This document shows positions 22,338 through 35,283 of a stretch of 64,000 nt of DNA, piece by piece. The notes under the pieces are model-generated. The model did no database searches, was not told the DNA's origin, and saw nothing but the letters and a program-made list of their open reading frames with translations. Within the stretch, counting starts at the first letter, position 1, and the number at the start of each line of letters is the position of its first letter. The DNA lies in the NCBI GenBank assembly GCA_030077755.1, contig JAQJZZ010000007.1, forward strand, positions 1,674,001 through 1,738,000, in the 5' to 3' direction. Both the position numbers and the translations under genes were made by a program. Source of the DNA: Filosporella fistucella. Its lineage: Eukaryota; Ascomycota; Leotiomycetes; Helotiales.

Positions 22338-24657
22338 CTTGAGTCAATAGAGGTAGATCTTGTAACATAATATTTGAAGAAATATAGAAGAAATTAACGA
22401 AAGTATGGAGATGAAGAAGTTTGTGGAGAAGTACATGCAGACTTCGGTGATGTGAGAGAGTGGATGCGGGTGACAGCTGCATGTAAGTAGGCTGACCACA
22501 CCACCATGGGAGGGGTGAAGCAAGAAACAAAGTTCCATGAGGCTCAAAATGAGTGGATTTTGTACCTGTTCGGTGACTGGATGACGGAATCAAATCGGGC
22601 AGTTGACTGGTCAGAAGTAAGGAAGGTTCAGCTGGAATTGGGAGTGAGAAACAAATCCAATGTTGATGGATTATCACGAACTTGAAACGCGCCACCTTGA
22701 TACTTGCCGTTGTCTTGCATGGTGGCTTTCCTGCTCACCGATACCCTTTGGTGATGACTACTCGTGGCACTCACCGAGAGTCTAGAGGGTACTTCCGAAG
22801 GCATAATTTGATGTTCGTCACGTACCTGATTCACATTGAAGATTCAATTGGATCTTTAATGTAGAACTTGACTGTGTTTGTTTGTCTCTCGTCCTCTTTC
22901 GGCGAGGAACGACAATCATGCAGGTTCGCGTGAGAGCCGACGACAGTGAGGCCCGGAATCAACACGAACACGGCGTTTGTTCTGATCAAATGCACTATCC
23001 CGATTGGTGTGGGCCATTGTGGGCGTCACTGCAGGTCTCTGTTAGAAGGCCATGATGATGATCTGGGCGTGGTGTTTGTTGTCTTGGTGTGTTGTTTTTG
23101 CGTGAGATGTGAAGAGGTGCATGAGTGTGTTGTTCAAAGGGCTGTTGATGTTGAAGGTAAGAGACGTGGTTGGATGAAGGAGGGAGGGATGTGACGGAGG
23201 TGTGAGACTTTGGGTTGCAAATAGCGGTGCGGACAAATACCCGTCTACCGAGAATTTATCAGCATGCATAACGCAGCAGTTCTTCATAAAATGTATTGGA
23301 TAATGCAGCTTGCACAACTTATTTTGTTGCATTACTTGCTGCATGCTTGTTCACACGAACCGGCCTCCTCGTGTGAGTTTGAAGGTCTCGTGTATGGTCT
23401 CCACCTTGAAATTCATCAACCTTGACACCTTATTTCCTATATTTGGTCTTGCGGCCAGTGTAAGGAAATGACCACGCCGAGGTCCGTTCGACATGAAATG
23501 AATGGGTGTGGTATTTTCATGCATTTAGGAAGAGTTCATGAGAGCCTTGTTCTACTCACTCACAAGGTAATTATCTATTGACAGACAGCATCTTGTCACT
23601 ACACTCGATGTTATATCTTTGAACTTGATATCGCGCAAAACGTCCATCAATAAATATATCCTCACATATCAAGACCACCTGAAGGCTGCACCACAAACCC
23701 TACCCGGCCGCCAGCTGCACTCCTCCACGCCATCATAATCCACGAAGAGCGACCCAATCACGGCTATTACCAACCTGTCAATACGATGCCACACATGCAG
23801 ACGTTGCAGTATCAAGGTTGTGACAAGACATTCTCACACTTCCAGAAGTTTCAATGATCCCGGAATAGCCACGCATCTTTGCACTGAAAGTATGTACTAA
23901 CTAGCTTCACCTGAATCGCACACGAGATGAACAAATCTGTCAAGAACGTTCATTCATTATCGAGAGTCTGTAAATATCCATCTCCCACTGATCTTGTTAC
24001 TGCTCGGATATAAATTATAATACAATATATTGATCTTCAAATTGCTATTTTATGCGTTTGCTGTCTCTCCCCCTGAACCCCTCTTCATATCTGCCCTCCA
24101 TGATCTTCCGATCCCCTGTGATGTTACCCTCACACCCCGTTTACCCCTGCATGCATGAAACGCCTGGTCCAAAAATGTTAATCTGACACTTCGTCTAGTC
24201 TCAATCAGGCTCGTTCTGCCTCAAAATACCGTCGTCTAACCATATTAGGAAATACCAGGACTGTCAAAATAAACATCACCGCCAAATATCGACAAAGCCA
24301 CCACCGCACACCCCACATTGCACATATTCACGCGCCCCTTAGGAGTACATCTTAAGATCGCAGCTGCAAAGACACAATATCAACATCTTCACCTTCTTGT
24401 ACCTCACTTATTACTTCAGAAGCAATATCAGACAGCCTGTTCGTCCCTCCTCCCACGAATCAGACGCGTCCGGCAATTAAGAAGGCGCGACACAGTAAAC
24501 ATCTTCCACTTTCGCTTCTCCACACCAATTTCATGCTTGCTGTCCTGTCTTTCCTCTAGCAATTCGCTCTGCAAGACATCTGTCAACACTGTACTCACCT
24601 CGCTGCATCTGATTTGCATCTGCGACATCTGCAAGCCAATACCTCATCCAATTCATC
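22338..24657. other. Long intergenic region
   Basis: This 2.3-kb stretch separates divergent genes, so it holds two promoters and probably a long 5' leader for the NTF2-like gene. Frames in it are short and show no domain. No RNA gene or terminal repeats were seen. Confidence 0.45.
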
Positions 24658-26467
24658 ATGACTCTCCAGTCTACTTACAAGCAGTTTCTAGCTGCTCCAA
24701 AAGCCGCCCTTCTCTCCGAAAATGCTTCTCTCCACTACATCACAACTCTTGTCACCGTCAATGGAGCTGCTGAAATTATCAAACATCTCAGTGCGCAAAG
24801 TCATGCTCTCGAGAAGAAGGAAGAGAAGTTCTTGGATGTGGTGGAAGGTGCAAACGCAATTGCGGTAGAGGTCCACACAATCATGGAGTTTACCACTGGA
24901 GGTGGATCATATCTACCAGGTCTAGATGACAACTTTCTTGCCGATCGTACTGTCAATTTCCCAATTGTATGTATGATCTTCCCATCTGCGAACGAGCGCT
25001 GACCTACAGATTCACATTGTCAGCTTCGACCCCGAAGGAAAGATTCAACAAATCCGACAAAGTTGGGACCAAGGCTCTCTCTTGAAGTTGATCGACGTTA
25101 TTGGAAAGACTGGACGTAATTGGCCTATTCGTGACGGCAAGGATCAAATCAAGTTGATTGCCTCGAGTGTGAAGTCGTCTGGAAAGCCTTCTGAAGATGC
25201 GCAATCTGATACATCATCCGATTACGCACGATCCCGTGGAAACTCTACAAATGTCACACGCGATCCACACGCTTCTCTGTCGTTGTTCCAACCTCGTCAG
25301 AATCACATGCAAGAATCCCTCCCAGCTGTTGCCGCACCACGAGCATCGTCAAAGCCACCACAACGAGATTATCACGATCTTTTCGTCGAGCAAGAGCACT
25401 CACCTGAGGCTGAGAGATCAGAGTCACCAATCCGACCTGGTGCTAGAGCTGGAGCCGCAAAGAACTATGCTCCATCTCGTCTTTTCGATGTCGAGGAGTC
25501 TGATATAGTTTCCCCAGAGAAGAAGCATTCGGCATATATTCCCAACCCAGCCAGATACCAACATTTCGATTTCGCAGACCCTGATTCTGAGGAGATGAAG
25601 ACAAATCAAAAGCCATTGGTGAAGGGACAATCAGTCAAGCACTCTAGTCAATGGAATTTTGACGACTTCAACACTCCCCAAAAGGTTGTTCCTAGCAAAG
25701 TACTTCGTACAAATGACACTCGTCACTGGGGTAACAGCGATGATGAAGTTGCGGACAGCCCTATGAAATTCAAGAAGGTTGACAAGCCACGTAAGGACGC
25801 AGAAACACATTTTGAATTCCAAGACGATGGAACGCCTGCCAATCCCCGTCGTGTCGTTGGACGTCCTCGTGGAGCTGGTCAAAATAGTGGTCTTGGTCTT
25901 TACAAGGACAATATGTTTGAGGAGGGAACCGAATCAGAAGTCGCAGGTTACAAGCCAATTCTCGCCAACACCAAGGATCGCCGCAAGGATTTCGATCCCC
26001 ACTTTGAAATGACCGACGATTCTCCTGCATCCAAACCTGTTGTCGAGAAGATTACTGAAAATCGTGCCAAGGCCGTCAAGATGATGGATGCGAATTGGGA
26101 TACATATGATCAATCACCAAATCAAAAGGAGAACGCTGTTACATCCCCTACCACTGCCTCCAGACCATCAACCGGCAAGCCACTTGCTGAAGCTACCAAT
26201 ACTATGAGCCAAAACAAGGGCATCGCAATTGCAGGTGATGGAATGGGTGGAAAGAAGGGTGTTACTGGTACTGCTACCAAGAAAGCCGGTATTGCAGTCG
26301 GAGGTGATGGGATGGGAGGCAAGAAAGGAACGGGCCGGTCATGGGGATTCGGTGATGATAGCGATGGAGAGGAAGCCGGTGGCAACAATGTCCAAGGCAA
26401 ATATCGGACCGGCAAGACTGGGGGAAAGTCTCAACAAGCAACTGGTGGTGACTTTTGGGACTTCTGA
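24658..26467 (+). CDS. NTF2-like domain protein with long disordered tail
   Basis: Exons 24658-24966 and 25010-26467 join over a 43-nt GT-AG intron and encode 588 residues. The first ~150 residues form an NTF2/SnoaL-like domain: a helical start (STYKQFLAAPKAALLSENA), then strands ending in IVSFDPEGKIQQIRQSWDQG, a typical last strand of that fold. The remainder is low complexity and charged, with spaced short motifs (HFDFADPDSEE, HWGNSDDEV, HFEFQDDGTP, HFEMTDDSP) that look like repeated acidic docking peptides. Two copies of GDGMGGKKG with flanks IAIA/IAVG lie near residues 520-555, and the protein ends ...GGDFWDF. The family appears conserved in filamentous ascomycetes; its role is unknown to me, though RNA or ribosome-related binding is possible from the Gly/Lys-rich tail. 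Confidence 0.85.
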
Positions 26468-27869
26468 GCGAAGTCCGATGGCTTTGTGAATTTCAAAGTT
26501 GGATTATATTCCTGGAAAAGCAGATACCGTGTTGGATGGCGCTGGTGGATAACGGCTGATTAATGTGGTACGAGTATGAGTATGCCTTATGATAGCATCA
26601 CCTTTTTCATTACTGGGTGTTTTATCACATTGGTCTTTCTCTTTTGTTATTATTGTATTTCCTTTTAAGTAATTGAAGCAAGCGAGGGTGGAAAGAACGA
26701 TAGATTGATTACCGAGTATGGTATGCATAGGATACAGACACACCGATGATGAATGCATCTTTTTAGTTTTTATTGTGAATTGAGTTTTGTGTGATGGGTA
26801 GGATTTGCTGGAATGGGTGTTGAGAGGAGAAAAGAGCGGAACACGCGGAGAAGACTTTAAGGGGAAGGAAGAAGTGTATTTTGTAGTTTTTGATGTAGTG
26901 AATAGGAAAATGATCCTCTCATGAAAAACACTCATCCTCTTGTGTTGTGATCTTATATTCTTATTGGAGGTTTCTCTATTCTTTTGAGTTTGATAGTTAT
27001 ATGATATAGTATGCATTTGTGATATTTATTAAGATAGTAAAGAGTCAAAGATGTTTAATTTCTCTCGTGGTGAGTACGAATGCAATGTCTGAGAAGAACT
27101 TCTTTCACTTTATTAACTGTGATATGGTCTGCTTCCTCTCCCGATGTATTCTATATGCTCTGTGTGACTCTTCTGATTTTGGTAATGATACAATAAGTGA
27201 AGAGGTCCTTATTGACTTCAATGGCAATTTAATGGTCTGCTTTTTCTTGCTTCATTCCCTCTTCTCTCCCTCTCAATCTCCGCCTTCTACAAATTCACCA
27301 CATTCCAAAACCATTCTAACAACATGGCTATTGTGTTGAATTCATTTAAGTCGAGTATATAAATCTTCAAGAAGATATCTTGTATCGTTCAAAGGATTGA
27401 AGGCACCTGCTTCTAATATTCTCTTGAAAGTGGCCCTCCTCGACGAGATCCTCCTCACTTCCAGTTTACCTAAACTATGCTTTAAATGATACAACAAAGA
27501 GTATAATAAATTCCCAAAGGATGACATATAGACCACACTCTCTCGACTTTGAAGATGTATCCACTACCTCTCCCTCGATTCATCTCGAGCTCCGAATTCG
27601 GGAGTTTTGGACCCGCCACCTAATCAAATTACATGTAAGCATTCTCTGTGTGACTTTTGTGAATCCCTTCGAGATATTTTAATCCAATTCCTGGAAAACA
27701 GAGGAGGCATAGCAGAGTCAAGGGTGAACTGTGAACTGTGATATTGGTTTCCTTTTTTTAATAATAAACAGAATTTATGTATATTCTGATGTGTGTAGAT
27801 TCTTACCCTTCTCGAAATATCTGTGATTGGTTCTAATCAATCACAATTCGGGAATTGGAAGCTAAAATA
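26468..27869. other. Intergenic, AT-rich
   Basis: Downstream region of the NTF2-like gene. A 170-codon minus-strand frame at 26504-27016 is present, but it is Ser/Thr/Lys rich, sits in AT-rich 3' sequence, and shows no recognisable feature, so I do not call it a gene. Confidence 0.45.
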
Positions 27870-28925
27870 ATGTTCGCTCAATTTTCCACACAAATTCTCA
27901 CATCATTGGCATTATCAATACTGCAAAACACCACACATTCGGCATTTCACTTGAACGTTAACTCTCCCAAATGGCTGGGAAAGACGGGCGCAGCAGGTAA
28001 GAATGTCCCTGATTCCCTCTTAACTTTAAAGTTTGAAGCCATGAGAAACTCGCTGCCTTCACTAAAAAGATTGCTATTGTAGATAGGGTATCAATAACCT
28101 CATAGACAAGAACTATCCGGCATCTAGTCAAAGTGATTGGATATGTACAGCTAATTTTATTCAGGGGTCCCAAGGAAGAGTAGTCCTAGCTTTAGGAAGT
28201 TTCCACGCTTCCTTGAAAAGTTGGACCGATCAGATTTTCGAAAATTGCAGCACATGCCTCCAACATGTACTGTCATCCAAGAACAACAGGTCCGTGAAAA
28301 GAATTTGGAAAGTTAGTATTATAATCCCCTTACAATTAAATTTGGGGACCCTGGTCTGGAAAATAGATGCAAGGAGGTTAAGTGGTATATTTCTCTAGAA
28401 ATTGACGATAACAGGTATCTAAAACCTCTTATAATATATTCATCCCTTTTATAGAGAACAGATTTTAGAGGAATTTTAGAGCCCTAGGATTTAAGTATCC
28501 TAATCCCATTCTAATTAGTTGTAGGGAATTTACTCTTGAAAACATCTGCATGGAAATTAACTGACACCCCTATCTATCATCTCTGCGGTATTAGGTATCT
28601 GAAATCTCTCCTAATTCTCAATCCTTTTACATGATAATAGAATTCAGAAAAAGCTCAAAGAACTTAGGAGGTGAGTATCTTGACCCAATTTTCATTTCTT
28701 GTAGAGCATTTTGTTCAGGTTAAATTTCTCCCTAGGTGGCCGAACCAATTCCAAAGTCACGGTAAGCACGGATCTACGGATCTAGTGATTGAAAGGAGGG
28801 TTGGCTTGTCGTGCGGAACCAAAGGATGTTGGGCGACCCTGCATGTAACTGGCTTTATCACTGCCTACCCGACCTCGCTGGTCAACGTCTCTCAGGGGAC
28901 CTTGTCCATCGGGTACTACCAGTAA
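27870..28925 (+). pseudogene. Secreted-protein-like locus, probably degraded
   Basis: An ATG at 27870 begins a hydrophobic leader (MFAQFSTQILTSLALSIL) like a signal peptide. The first exon ends at 27996 at a GTAAGA donor. A good acceptor at 28164 continues in frame with VPRKSSPSFRKFPRFLEKLD up to 28311. The next segments look coding (KEVKWYISLEIDDN at ~28375-28413, EFTLENICMEIN at ~28525-28562) but need a frame change and then meet a TGA. The last segment is open to 28925 and includes LSCGTKGCWATLHVTGFI, with paired cysteines. The pieces resemble a small secreted beta-rich protein interrupted by several introns, but I could not build one continuous frame, so decay by frameshift and nonsense is the simplest reading. 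An intact gene with splice sites I misjudged remains possible. Confidence 0.35.
28414..28704 (+). repeat. Duplicated 111-nt intron-like segments
   Basis: Two segments, 28414-28524 and 28594-28704, each 111 nt long, begin GGTATCT(A/G)AAA(C/T)CTC and end TTGTAG. Both are preceded by A before the GGTATCT. They share interior blocks (AAGTATC/GAGTATC, CCCA). The exon-like bases before each copy also match partly (GAAATTGAC and GAAATTAAC). They look like diverged copies of one exon-intron unit. Confidence 0.5.
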
Positions 28926-29345
28926 TGAACGAAGCTAGAACTTTTGAATAGCCATTCTTTGCTATACCATCCTTAGTGAGTAAAGAAGACCATTCCACCT
29001 CGATATCAACATATTTGATGTTTCGAGAAACAGCCAGAAGCACGAGTGCTACTGCCTCGTCCATTGCAGTGTCTGGAAACTTGTCCCCTTGCGACTTTGT
29101 GCGTATTGTGAAATGAGCAGGGAGAACGAAAATTGATTGTAGAGCGAGTATCTGCTCGTCGAAATGGCTTGGAGCTGGAAGTTTCGCCTCATTGAGGACA
29201 CCACCACCCTGTATCAATACATCTACGCGCAATTCCCATACGTCTCCGCCATAGCCAATGAGTTATTACCTTATGGAAAACATGGACAGCAGTGATATCG
29301 GGATTGCTTAAAATGGCGATCCTCCGTCGTAGATCACTTGAGGAG
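28882..29345 (-). pseudogene. Possible gene remnant of unknown family
   Basis: A minus-strand frame at 28882-29212 (including TAMDEAVALVLLAVSRNI) can be joined in phase, across a 61-nt GT-AG candidate intron (about 29212-29272), to an upstream frame with SSSDLRRRIAILSNPD. No start codon or family is recognised, and its 3' end overlaps the preceding plus-strand locus. It is kept only as a weak call. Confidence 0.2.
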
Positions 29346-30781
29346 TATAACGAGAAGATAACTGCAAAAGAGGCTTATTGGCTGTGGCGGGCCGCAGACC
29401 GAGCTATGTAGCTTCACGAATAGCTAGAGTTAAAAGGAATAGAAGTCATGTACTTGAGAATCAGTCCAAAACCGTTAATACTGAGTTTCAAGGCATGCTG
29501 TCGTAGTTGATTGTGGTATCTAAGTAAGGCACAAGAGTTAATATTATATAGAGTTCATCAGCTGATCAGGTCAGGTGACGTCGGCAATCCACCTCCATTT
29601 GATACACATTTTCGGATTTCCCTTACACTAGTGTGCACTAATTGTATGAAACCTGTAAATTTTGAGTTGGAAGATCATCCTACAATCCATAACATCTTCT
29701 GGGGTGTCTTAATTACCCCCTAAAGCCCAAATTTTTCAGCCTTGATTGCTTGCTTGCTTGCGTTATTCATCATATGGTTCTAGCCATTTATTTGGATAGC
29801 TATGACGGAATGGCCCCTTAGACAACAAGGCTACAATACAATTCATACAGTCGATCCCTCTTGAACCTGTTCAGCTATGATATTCTAGCTACTCACAAAG
29901 AACCAACAATATCCGCCGACGAAATGCTTCGTTTATGCCTTGGTATAATTCTCTGACTCGACGACCAACTGCCCTCCTATGTCTGTAGTCCCTAGATATC
30001 TGATAGGCTACAGCCACAGCAAAGCCATGTTGCAATATCGCTGGCCACGGCAGTCGTGATTCCACGAATCGTTGGTCCTCAGAGGGAAAGCCTTTCCCAC
30101 TAACGTTCTCTCTCGTCCAAACCGACCGTGAATGTTCCCGTAACTCCAGCCCCCGAAATTATGTGCCTGTTTGTGCCCTTCTGCCGGCAAAGTGCCTTTT
30201 ATGTGCTCTGCAAATTGGTGGCATCATCTCAATGAGGGTTATATAATTTTTCGAGCACGACTACCGTTGCGAAGGTGGGTAATTCTTTCCCAGATATACA
30301 GAATTGTGTGTGTTGTGCGTCATGCTGTGGGTGGTCCAATCGAGGCTATAGTGAGTTAGGGAGCCTTGAGGTATTGCTTCCGGCTTGCAAGAACGCTTCA
30401 CTGAGCCACCTTCCCCCAACACGACTGCTATCAGCCATGCTTCGAATATTATATCTATTTGTCTTGTATCAGCCGATGTAATGTGGCAGATTTGCGAATC
30501 CTACCGCGAATTAGAGTAAGCCGACTATCTTCACCAATATATATAGAGTTTGTGCCGAGCCCTTGCTTGTGAAGCTATGGACCAATAGTTTTAATTGCAT
30601 CAGAACATTAGGACTTAGGACCTAGATGCGATAGCCTTTCGCTTTACCAAAATTGCGTGTTCCAGACATGCCCACCACCTTCTCTTCCCTTGTATCTAGG
30701 AGCTGTAACCTTTTCTTTTCCCCTTGGCCATGAATGCTGGCCAAATTTCAATGAATAAAAAATGAAAGAGTAGCACAGCAT
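29346..30781. other. Intergenic, no gene seen
   Basis: Short frames only. A short GCTT microsatellite (TTGCTTGCTTGC) lies near 29750. No transposon ends were recognised. Confidence 0.4.
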
Positions 30782-32881
30782 TCAAACTTGCAGATACACT
30801 GCCATCATCCTCTCCACGGAATCACCCTGCTTATTACTCGCCTTCTTCACCAAATTTTCGCGTTCCGTCTCCCACTTCACTCTTTGCATTGCCTCTCGCT
30901 GCTCTAGCGGGTTCATAGTGCAAACCGGCGCCAACGTTGGCTTGCTAGTAAGCGAAAGAGAGCTGGAGGATGGATGAGACGAGATCAGATTTTGATTTTG
31001 ATCCGCGAATGGGATTTGTTGGGCCTCAACTTGGTTACAAGTTACGGTGCTGGCCTTTTGCGATATGTTCCCTGCTACTGCGGAAGGTAGCCCTCTTGTT
31101 GGTATTCCAGCCATCACTCGAGTTGGTGGTGCGGAAATGAGGTTGTCGCGGCGGATACCCATGGATGGTAGACGTAGTTCAAACTTAAATCTTTAGTTAG
31201 ATCTATGCACACACGTATATATAGCGAGCAGAAGGACGGCTTACTGTTGACAGAACCCTGGCATGGTTGAGTCCCAAGACGTCGCTAATGTACATCAATC
31301 TGCTCTTTGCCCACGATCGATGCGAATTGGAGACGTAATCAGTATTTGTGACTGAGAAAAGGGCCCACATGATAAAGAAACCACCAATAGCTTTAAGTGG
31401 ACCAGTTTTACCCCACGAATTAAAGCCTGAGGAGTCACCGCTCCCAAACATTCCTCCTTGGTTGACATTCCAGCCTAGATAGTATGGCACTGATGCGACA
31501 ATATCTGAGACAAGGCCACCACATAATGTTACTGCTTGAGCATATTCGGGAGTAGTGCGATAATCTGCTGGTGAGCATATCCAAGCAGCGCATCGCACAA
31601 TGACACCTGAAATAAACATTCTTGCTGTTCTTGCCGAGTTCCATAGCTGTGCCGTCCAAAGATCAGGATACATATCGACTTTGCCTGGGCACACCTCAGA
31701 TTGAGTGATGTCGCTTCCTAAGGGTTGGTCCACCCAGGCAACGGTACAAGGCTGCCACTCTCGAGGCACTCTAGCTTCCCACTCGAGATACTCTTGTTCC
31801 ATTGCTTGGGCACGTTTCATTAAACTATAGATCTCTTGGAAGTACTCTGGTGTCCTGGGAAAAGTGGACAAAGCAGTATTCAGCTCATAACGAAGTTCAG
31901 CTATCCGAAGGTTCAATTTCGTAACGAAAGAGCCTGCATCATTTTTCTGCTCTCCAAGCCACCAGTCAACTCCCAATGGCGGTAGCTTGTTCGATGAAAG
32001 ACACACGCCTATCATTTGTGATCTTACACATAGAAATAGGCTGTTGCCAATTTTGGTCCGTAGCGATTTCCTCCCTCTCATTTTCACGAGTTGCACTGCG
32101 CCGTTGATATGAGGATACCAACTGCTGGGGTTCGTTCGGTTCGTGGAAATTGTTTCAAAAAACCCTAGCATCAGAACAGCTGCCAGAGTTGAATCCGATT
32201 TCTGTAATGCGGGGGTTTGAAGTGCGATATTGACTGCTTTAAGAGCTTCGGCGTACACCTTGAGTGCTTGAAGATGCAGCAAGCGCCCTCTTGAATTTGG
32301 TCTATTAGCTAGTGATGCCATTGAGACGGCTGCAAACGCCAACGATAGGCGGGAATCTGGGCTTTCTTTCTCTAACATTGGCTCTAGAAAGTCGAAGTAT
32401 CCTCTCGATGCGTACTGTGGTTGAAGAACATAGTTTGTAACAAAGAAGCATGGTGCTTGTTGCTCATATGGTATTGATATCATCATCTCTGGAGATCGTA
32501 TTGAGGTGTCCGAGCGGTCAAGTACGAGAGCCTGTGAATCGCCGCTGTTATCGTCCTGGGGAATCGTCGAGAATGTAGATTTATGGTTCATAAATGTAAT
32601 TTTGTTAGAGGCTTTCTTGCCATTGTTCGCTTTTCGTGCTTTTCTCTCGGTACTTTGTGTTTCATTGCGAAAGATGAGATCGAACTCGTCCTTGTATCCT
32701 GGACATTGACGCCTCGATTTTGCACATTGGTTACAAGTTGGTTTGGTTTCGTCACACTATGGGAAAGATATTAGCGACAAGATCAAGGAAATAGCAAGTA
32801 AAACGGCTCCCAGAGGATCACCTTTATTCTTCGCGTCCTGCACATCTGACAGCCCCGAGAGGGCTTCCCACAATACACCAT
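30782..32881 (-). CDS. Zn(II)2Cys6 transcription factor, fungal-specific domain
   Basis: Exons 32822-32881, 31245-32756 and 30782-31183 join over GT-AG introns of 65 and 61 nt to give 657 residues. The binuclear zinc cluster spans the first intron: residues 4-47 read GCQMCRTRRIK then CDETKPTCNQCAKSRRQC, that is C-x2-C-x6-C-x6-C-x2-C-x6-C, followed by PGYKDEFDLIFRNE, the usual linker of the Fungal_trans_2/DUF3468 class. The middle (residues ~90-500) is the helical fungal-specific domain, including RLSLAFAAVSMASL and AAVLMLGFFETIS. The C-terminus is polar, with a coiled end (REAMQRVKWETERENLV). It acts in the nucleus; target genes are unknown. It lies outside the transposon-bounded cluster to its right. 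All exons are intact. Confidence 0.93.
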
Positions 32882-34026
32882 ATTTAGACCGGTGTACAAG
32901 TACAATTAGGTGTCCCAGCCCAGCGATGTTCCACGCTTCCGCTTGGAAGGATAGGATGTTGTAGAAGTGAGGCTATCTTGCTTTACAGCTGGCTGTATTG
33001 TTGGTCAAGTGCTGGCAGGTGTGTCCTTCTCAGTGGGCTCTGAATCTAAAATAATGGATCGAGCTTGCGATGCTCGTTTCCTCCAGAAGAATAAAGTTGG
33101 GGGGGTGTGACAGAATCGGCGTTGGACTGGGATGGCTCACTCCTCACTCAATCAGCAGCGGGGACGGCCGTGCAGTGCCATGGCTTGGCAAGGCAAGCAC
33201 TTGAAGCAAGTGGTAGCAGGGATTATGCGCCTTTGATGTTTGGTTCCCGCCTTCAACGCCCGTTTGCTGCAGCAGTAGCAAGAGATGAAAAGATGAGGTA
33301 AAAGGGAAAATTTGTGAATAAGAACAGGCAATCGATAGTTCAGATTGGACGAAATCCTTCACCGTGTTGCGACAGCCGTGATTGACGTTTTGTTCACCCG
33401 CATTAGTATCCAGAGTCCTAAAACACTAGCGCTTCCTGATGAAATTGGTCATGTGATGATCGCCGGCACAAAACCGAGGTCCGAGCTCTAAAAGAGAGGA
33501 AAAAGAAAACGGCAGTACAGTATCACACCATTCAAGATAAACAAGAAAAGCCGTTTACGACTGCAATTATCCAGAAGAATTGAAACCACAGGTTTCGAAA
33601 CTGTACTTACTTACAAATTATTCCCGACAAGATTTCGCGGGGGAAGCTTGACCATAGGAAAGAGTTGAATATTTTCTTTGCGATTTACTTACATCCGTTG
33701 CATAACGGAGATCTTGCCGTCCGGCTCGCATCAAGTGAAGTCGTCCAGGCGTGTACCTAGGTGACGCTTCGTTTTCGTCTCTTGCTCCTCTCCTGCTGCT
33801 TTTCGCCTCCCAATTTCCTCTTCCTCACCCATGTCGACAATAGAATCCACTCTCTCGCATAGATCTAATCATTGATGTTGAGGTAGGTGTGAAAAATCAT
33901 GATTGGGCATGTCAAGAAACAACAGCGAAATTTAACCAGCCTAAATCACTTATGACTACTGCTCCGTTTCTCACAATGATATCCTATGGACCGGGACTCT
34001 CATCTGAATGCACACACCGTTCCGTC
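32882..34026. other. Intergenic
   Basis: Upstream region of the Zn2Cys6 gene, continuing to the solo LTR. It has no supported gene and only short frames. It becomes AT-rich beyond 33.5 kb. Confidence 0.45.
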
Positions 34027-34031
34027 ATATA

Positions 34032-34243
34032 TGTGACGATGGCACGTGATATCAATGAACATTGGCAAGCTTAGACCCAGCCACGGAAGGGTTCCGGGCT
34101 AGCTCCTGTATATAAGAGGCTCTGATCCCTTACTTTGGCCATCATATTTCTTGTTTCCTTCGTAGTAGACCTAATAGTATCCGAATTGCCTCCGCATCGT
34201 ACTCCCATATACTGCCCTGCAGCTCGGTGCTTGTGTCGTTACA
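34032..34243 (+). mobile_element. Solo LTR, copy A
   Basis: A 212-bp segment runs from TGTGACGATGG to GTCGTTACA and is flanked on both sides by the perfect 5-bp duplication ATATA (34027-34031 and 34244-34248). TGT...ACA ends with a 5-bp target duplication are the classic signature of an LTR left by recombination of a retrotransposon. It contains a TATATAAGAG promoter-like box. A close inverted copy lies at 52507-52729. Confidence 0.85.
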
Positions 34244-34470
34244 ATATAAATCCGAATGGGTGTTTCGACTCCTCGCCCTCCTTGAATCCCGCCAGCAGAA
34301 GACCAGCTTTGGACAGTTGACAGTCTCATAATTGCACAAGTGAAAGTGGTGCTTGTGAGTTTGTACATGGAGTTCCAACTCGCCAATCAACGCGAAGCCG
34401 CGGTGTATAGTGAAGGAATGGGAATATGTCGTTTATAAATTGACCTTCTCTAAAACCTTTATCGATTATA

Positions 34471-34513
34471 ACGTCTCTCCCTATATAGCGAGACGCACCC
34501 TGTGGCGAGACGA
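34471..34513 (+). repeat. Left terminal inverted repeat
   Basis: This 43-bp end contains the core TAGCGAGACGCACCCTGT shared with the inverted copy at 37968-38010. It is preceded by TA. Confidence 0.8.
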
Positions 34514-34521
34514 ATTTATAG

Positions 34522-35283
34522 TTTTGGAATCATAAATTTTTTCTTAGTAAGTCTATGAAGTTGTTATTAATAAATTATCTTCTTTAACTATTTCTCCCTT
34601 AGAAGATTACTTAATAACAAGAAAAAGAGTATAGTTGATTATACTATTGATTATTTTAATCACGCCACTAATCGTCGCTTTCGCTATCCCCCCCTGTTTA
34701 ATCGTGATTATTAGAATCTTTTTAAAATTCGGAGCACTTAAGGAAAGGTCCTATCACGAAATAATACAGCCCCAAGTTTTAAAGACACTCAAAGAGGAAA
34801 AGAATGCAGTCCGGGAGTTACGCCGATGCGACAAGGTGGTCCACATGTTTTAGTGCTTAATAATATAAATTAGCCGAGATAACATTTACTATATTCACGC
34901 CTAGATTCGATATATTTTACTTCGAGGCTTAATCACGTGTGCGGCGTATAATAGTCACGCTTGTAGCGCAAGAGCAGGTTTCTCGAACATTCTATCGAGA
35001 GATGGAGCGTCTGTCACTCATCTCCTTCTACAACAAGCACGGCAGGGACACCAAAGGCCAATCTCTCTCTATTTGCCTGTCTATACCTCCGTACGACCAT
35101 TATTATTAGCGTAGGACTTTTTTGTTTTAGCTAATGCATTGTGTATGGGCTAATGTTTCCATATACCCTGCTCTAATTATCTGCATTTTGGTAACACTCG
35201 CTCTAGTATGCTGAACTTTGTCTCTTACACAAGGTATGTCCAAACAGTTGCCTTCTTAAAATCTGGCTTTCAAGTTAATTTTT
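34522..35283. other. Left interior of the TIR element
   Basis: This AT-rich stretch lies between the left repeat and the HET gene's stop codon. It contains the 73-codon frame at 34635-34853 and no recognised transposase motif. Confidence 0.4.

Noticed and set aside
24318..24773. A 151-codon plus-strand frame overlapping the start of the NTF2-like gene
   Set aside because: It is out of frame with the supported gene and covers its leader; no features.
26504..27016. A 170-codon minus-strand frame downstream of the NTF2-like gene
   Set aside because: AT-rich 3' flank, Ser/Thr/Lys-rich low-complexity product, no domain and no splice-linked partner.
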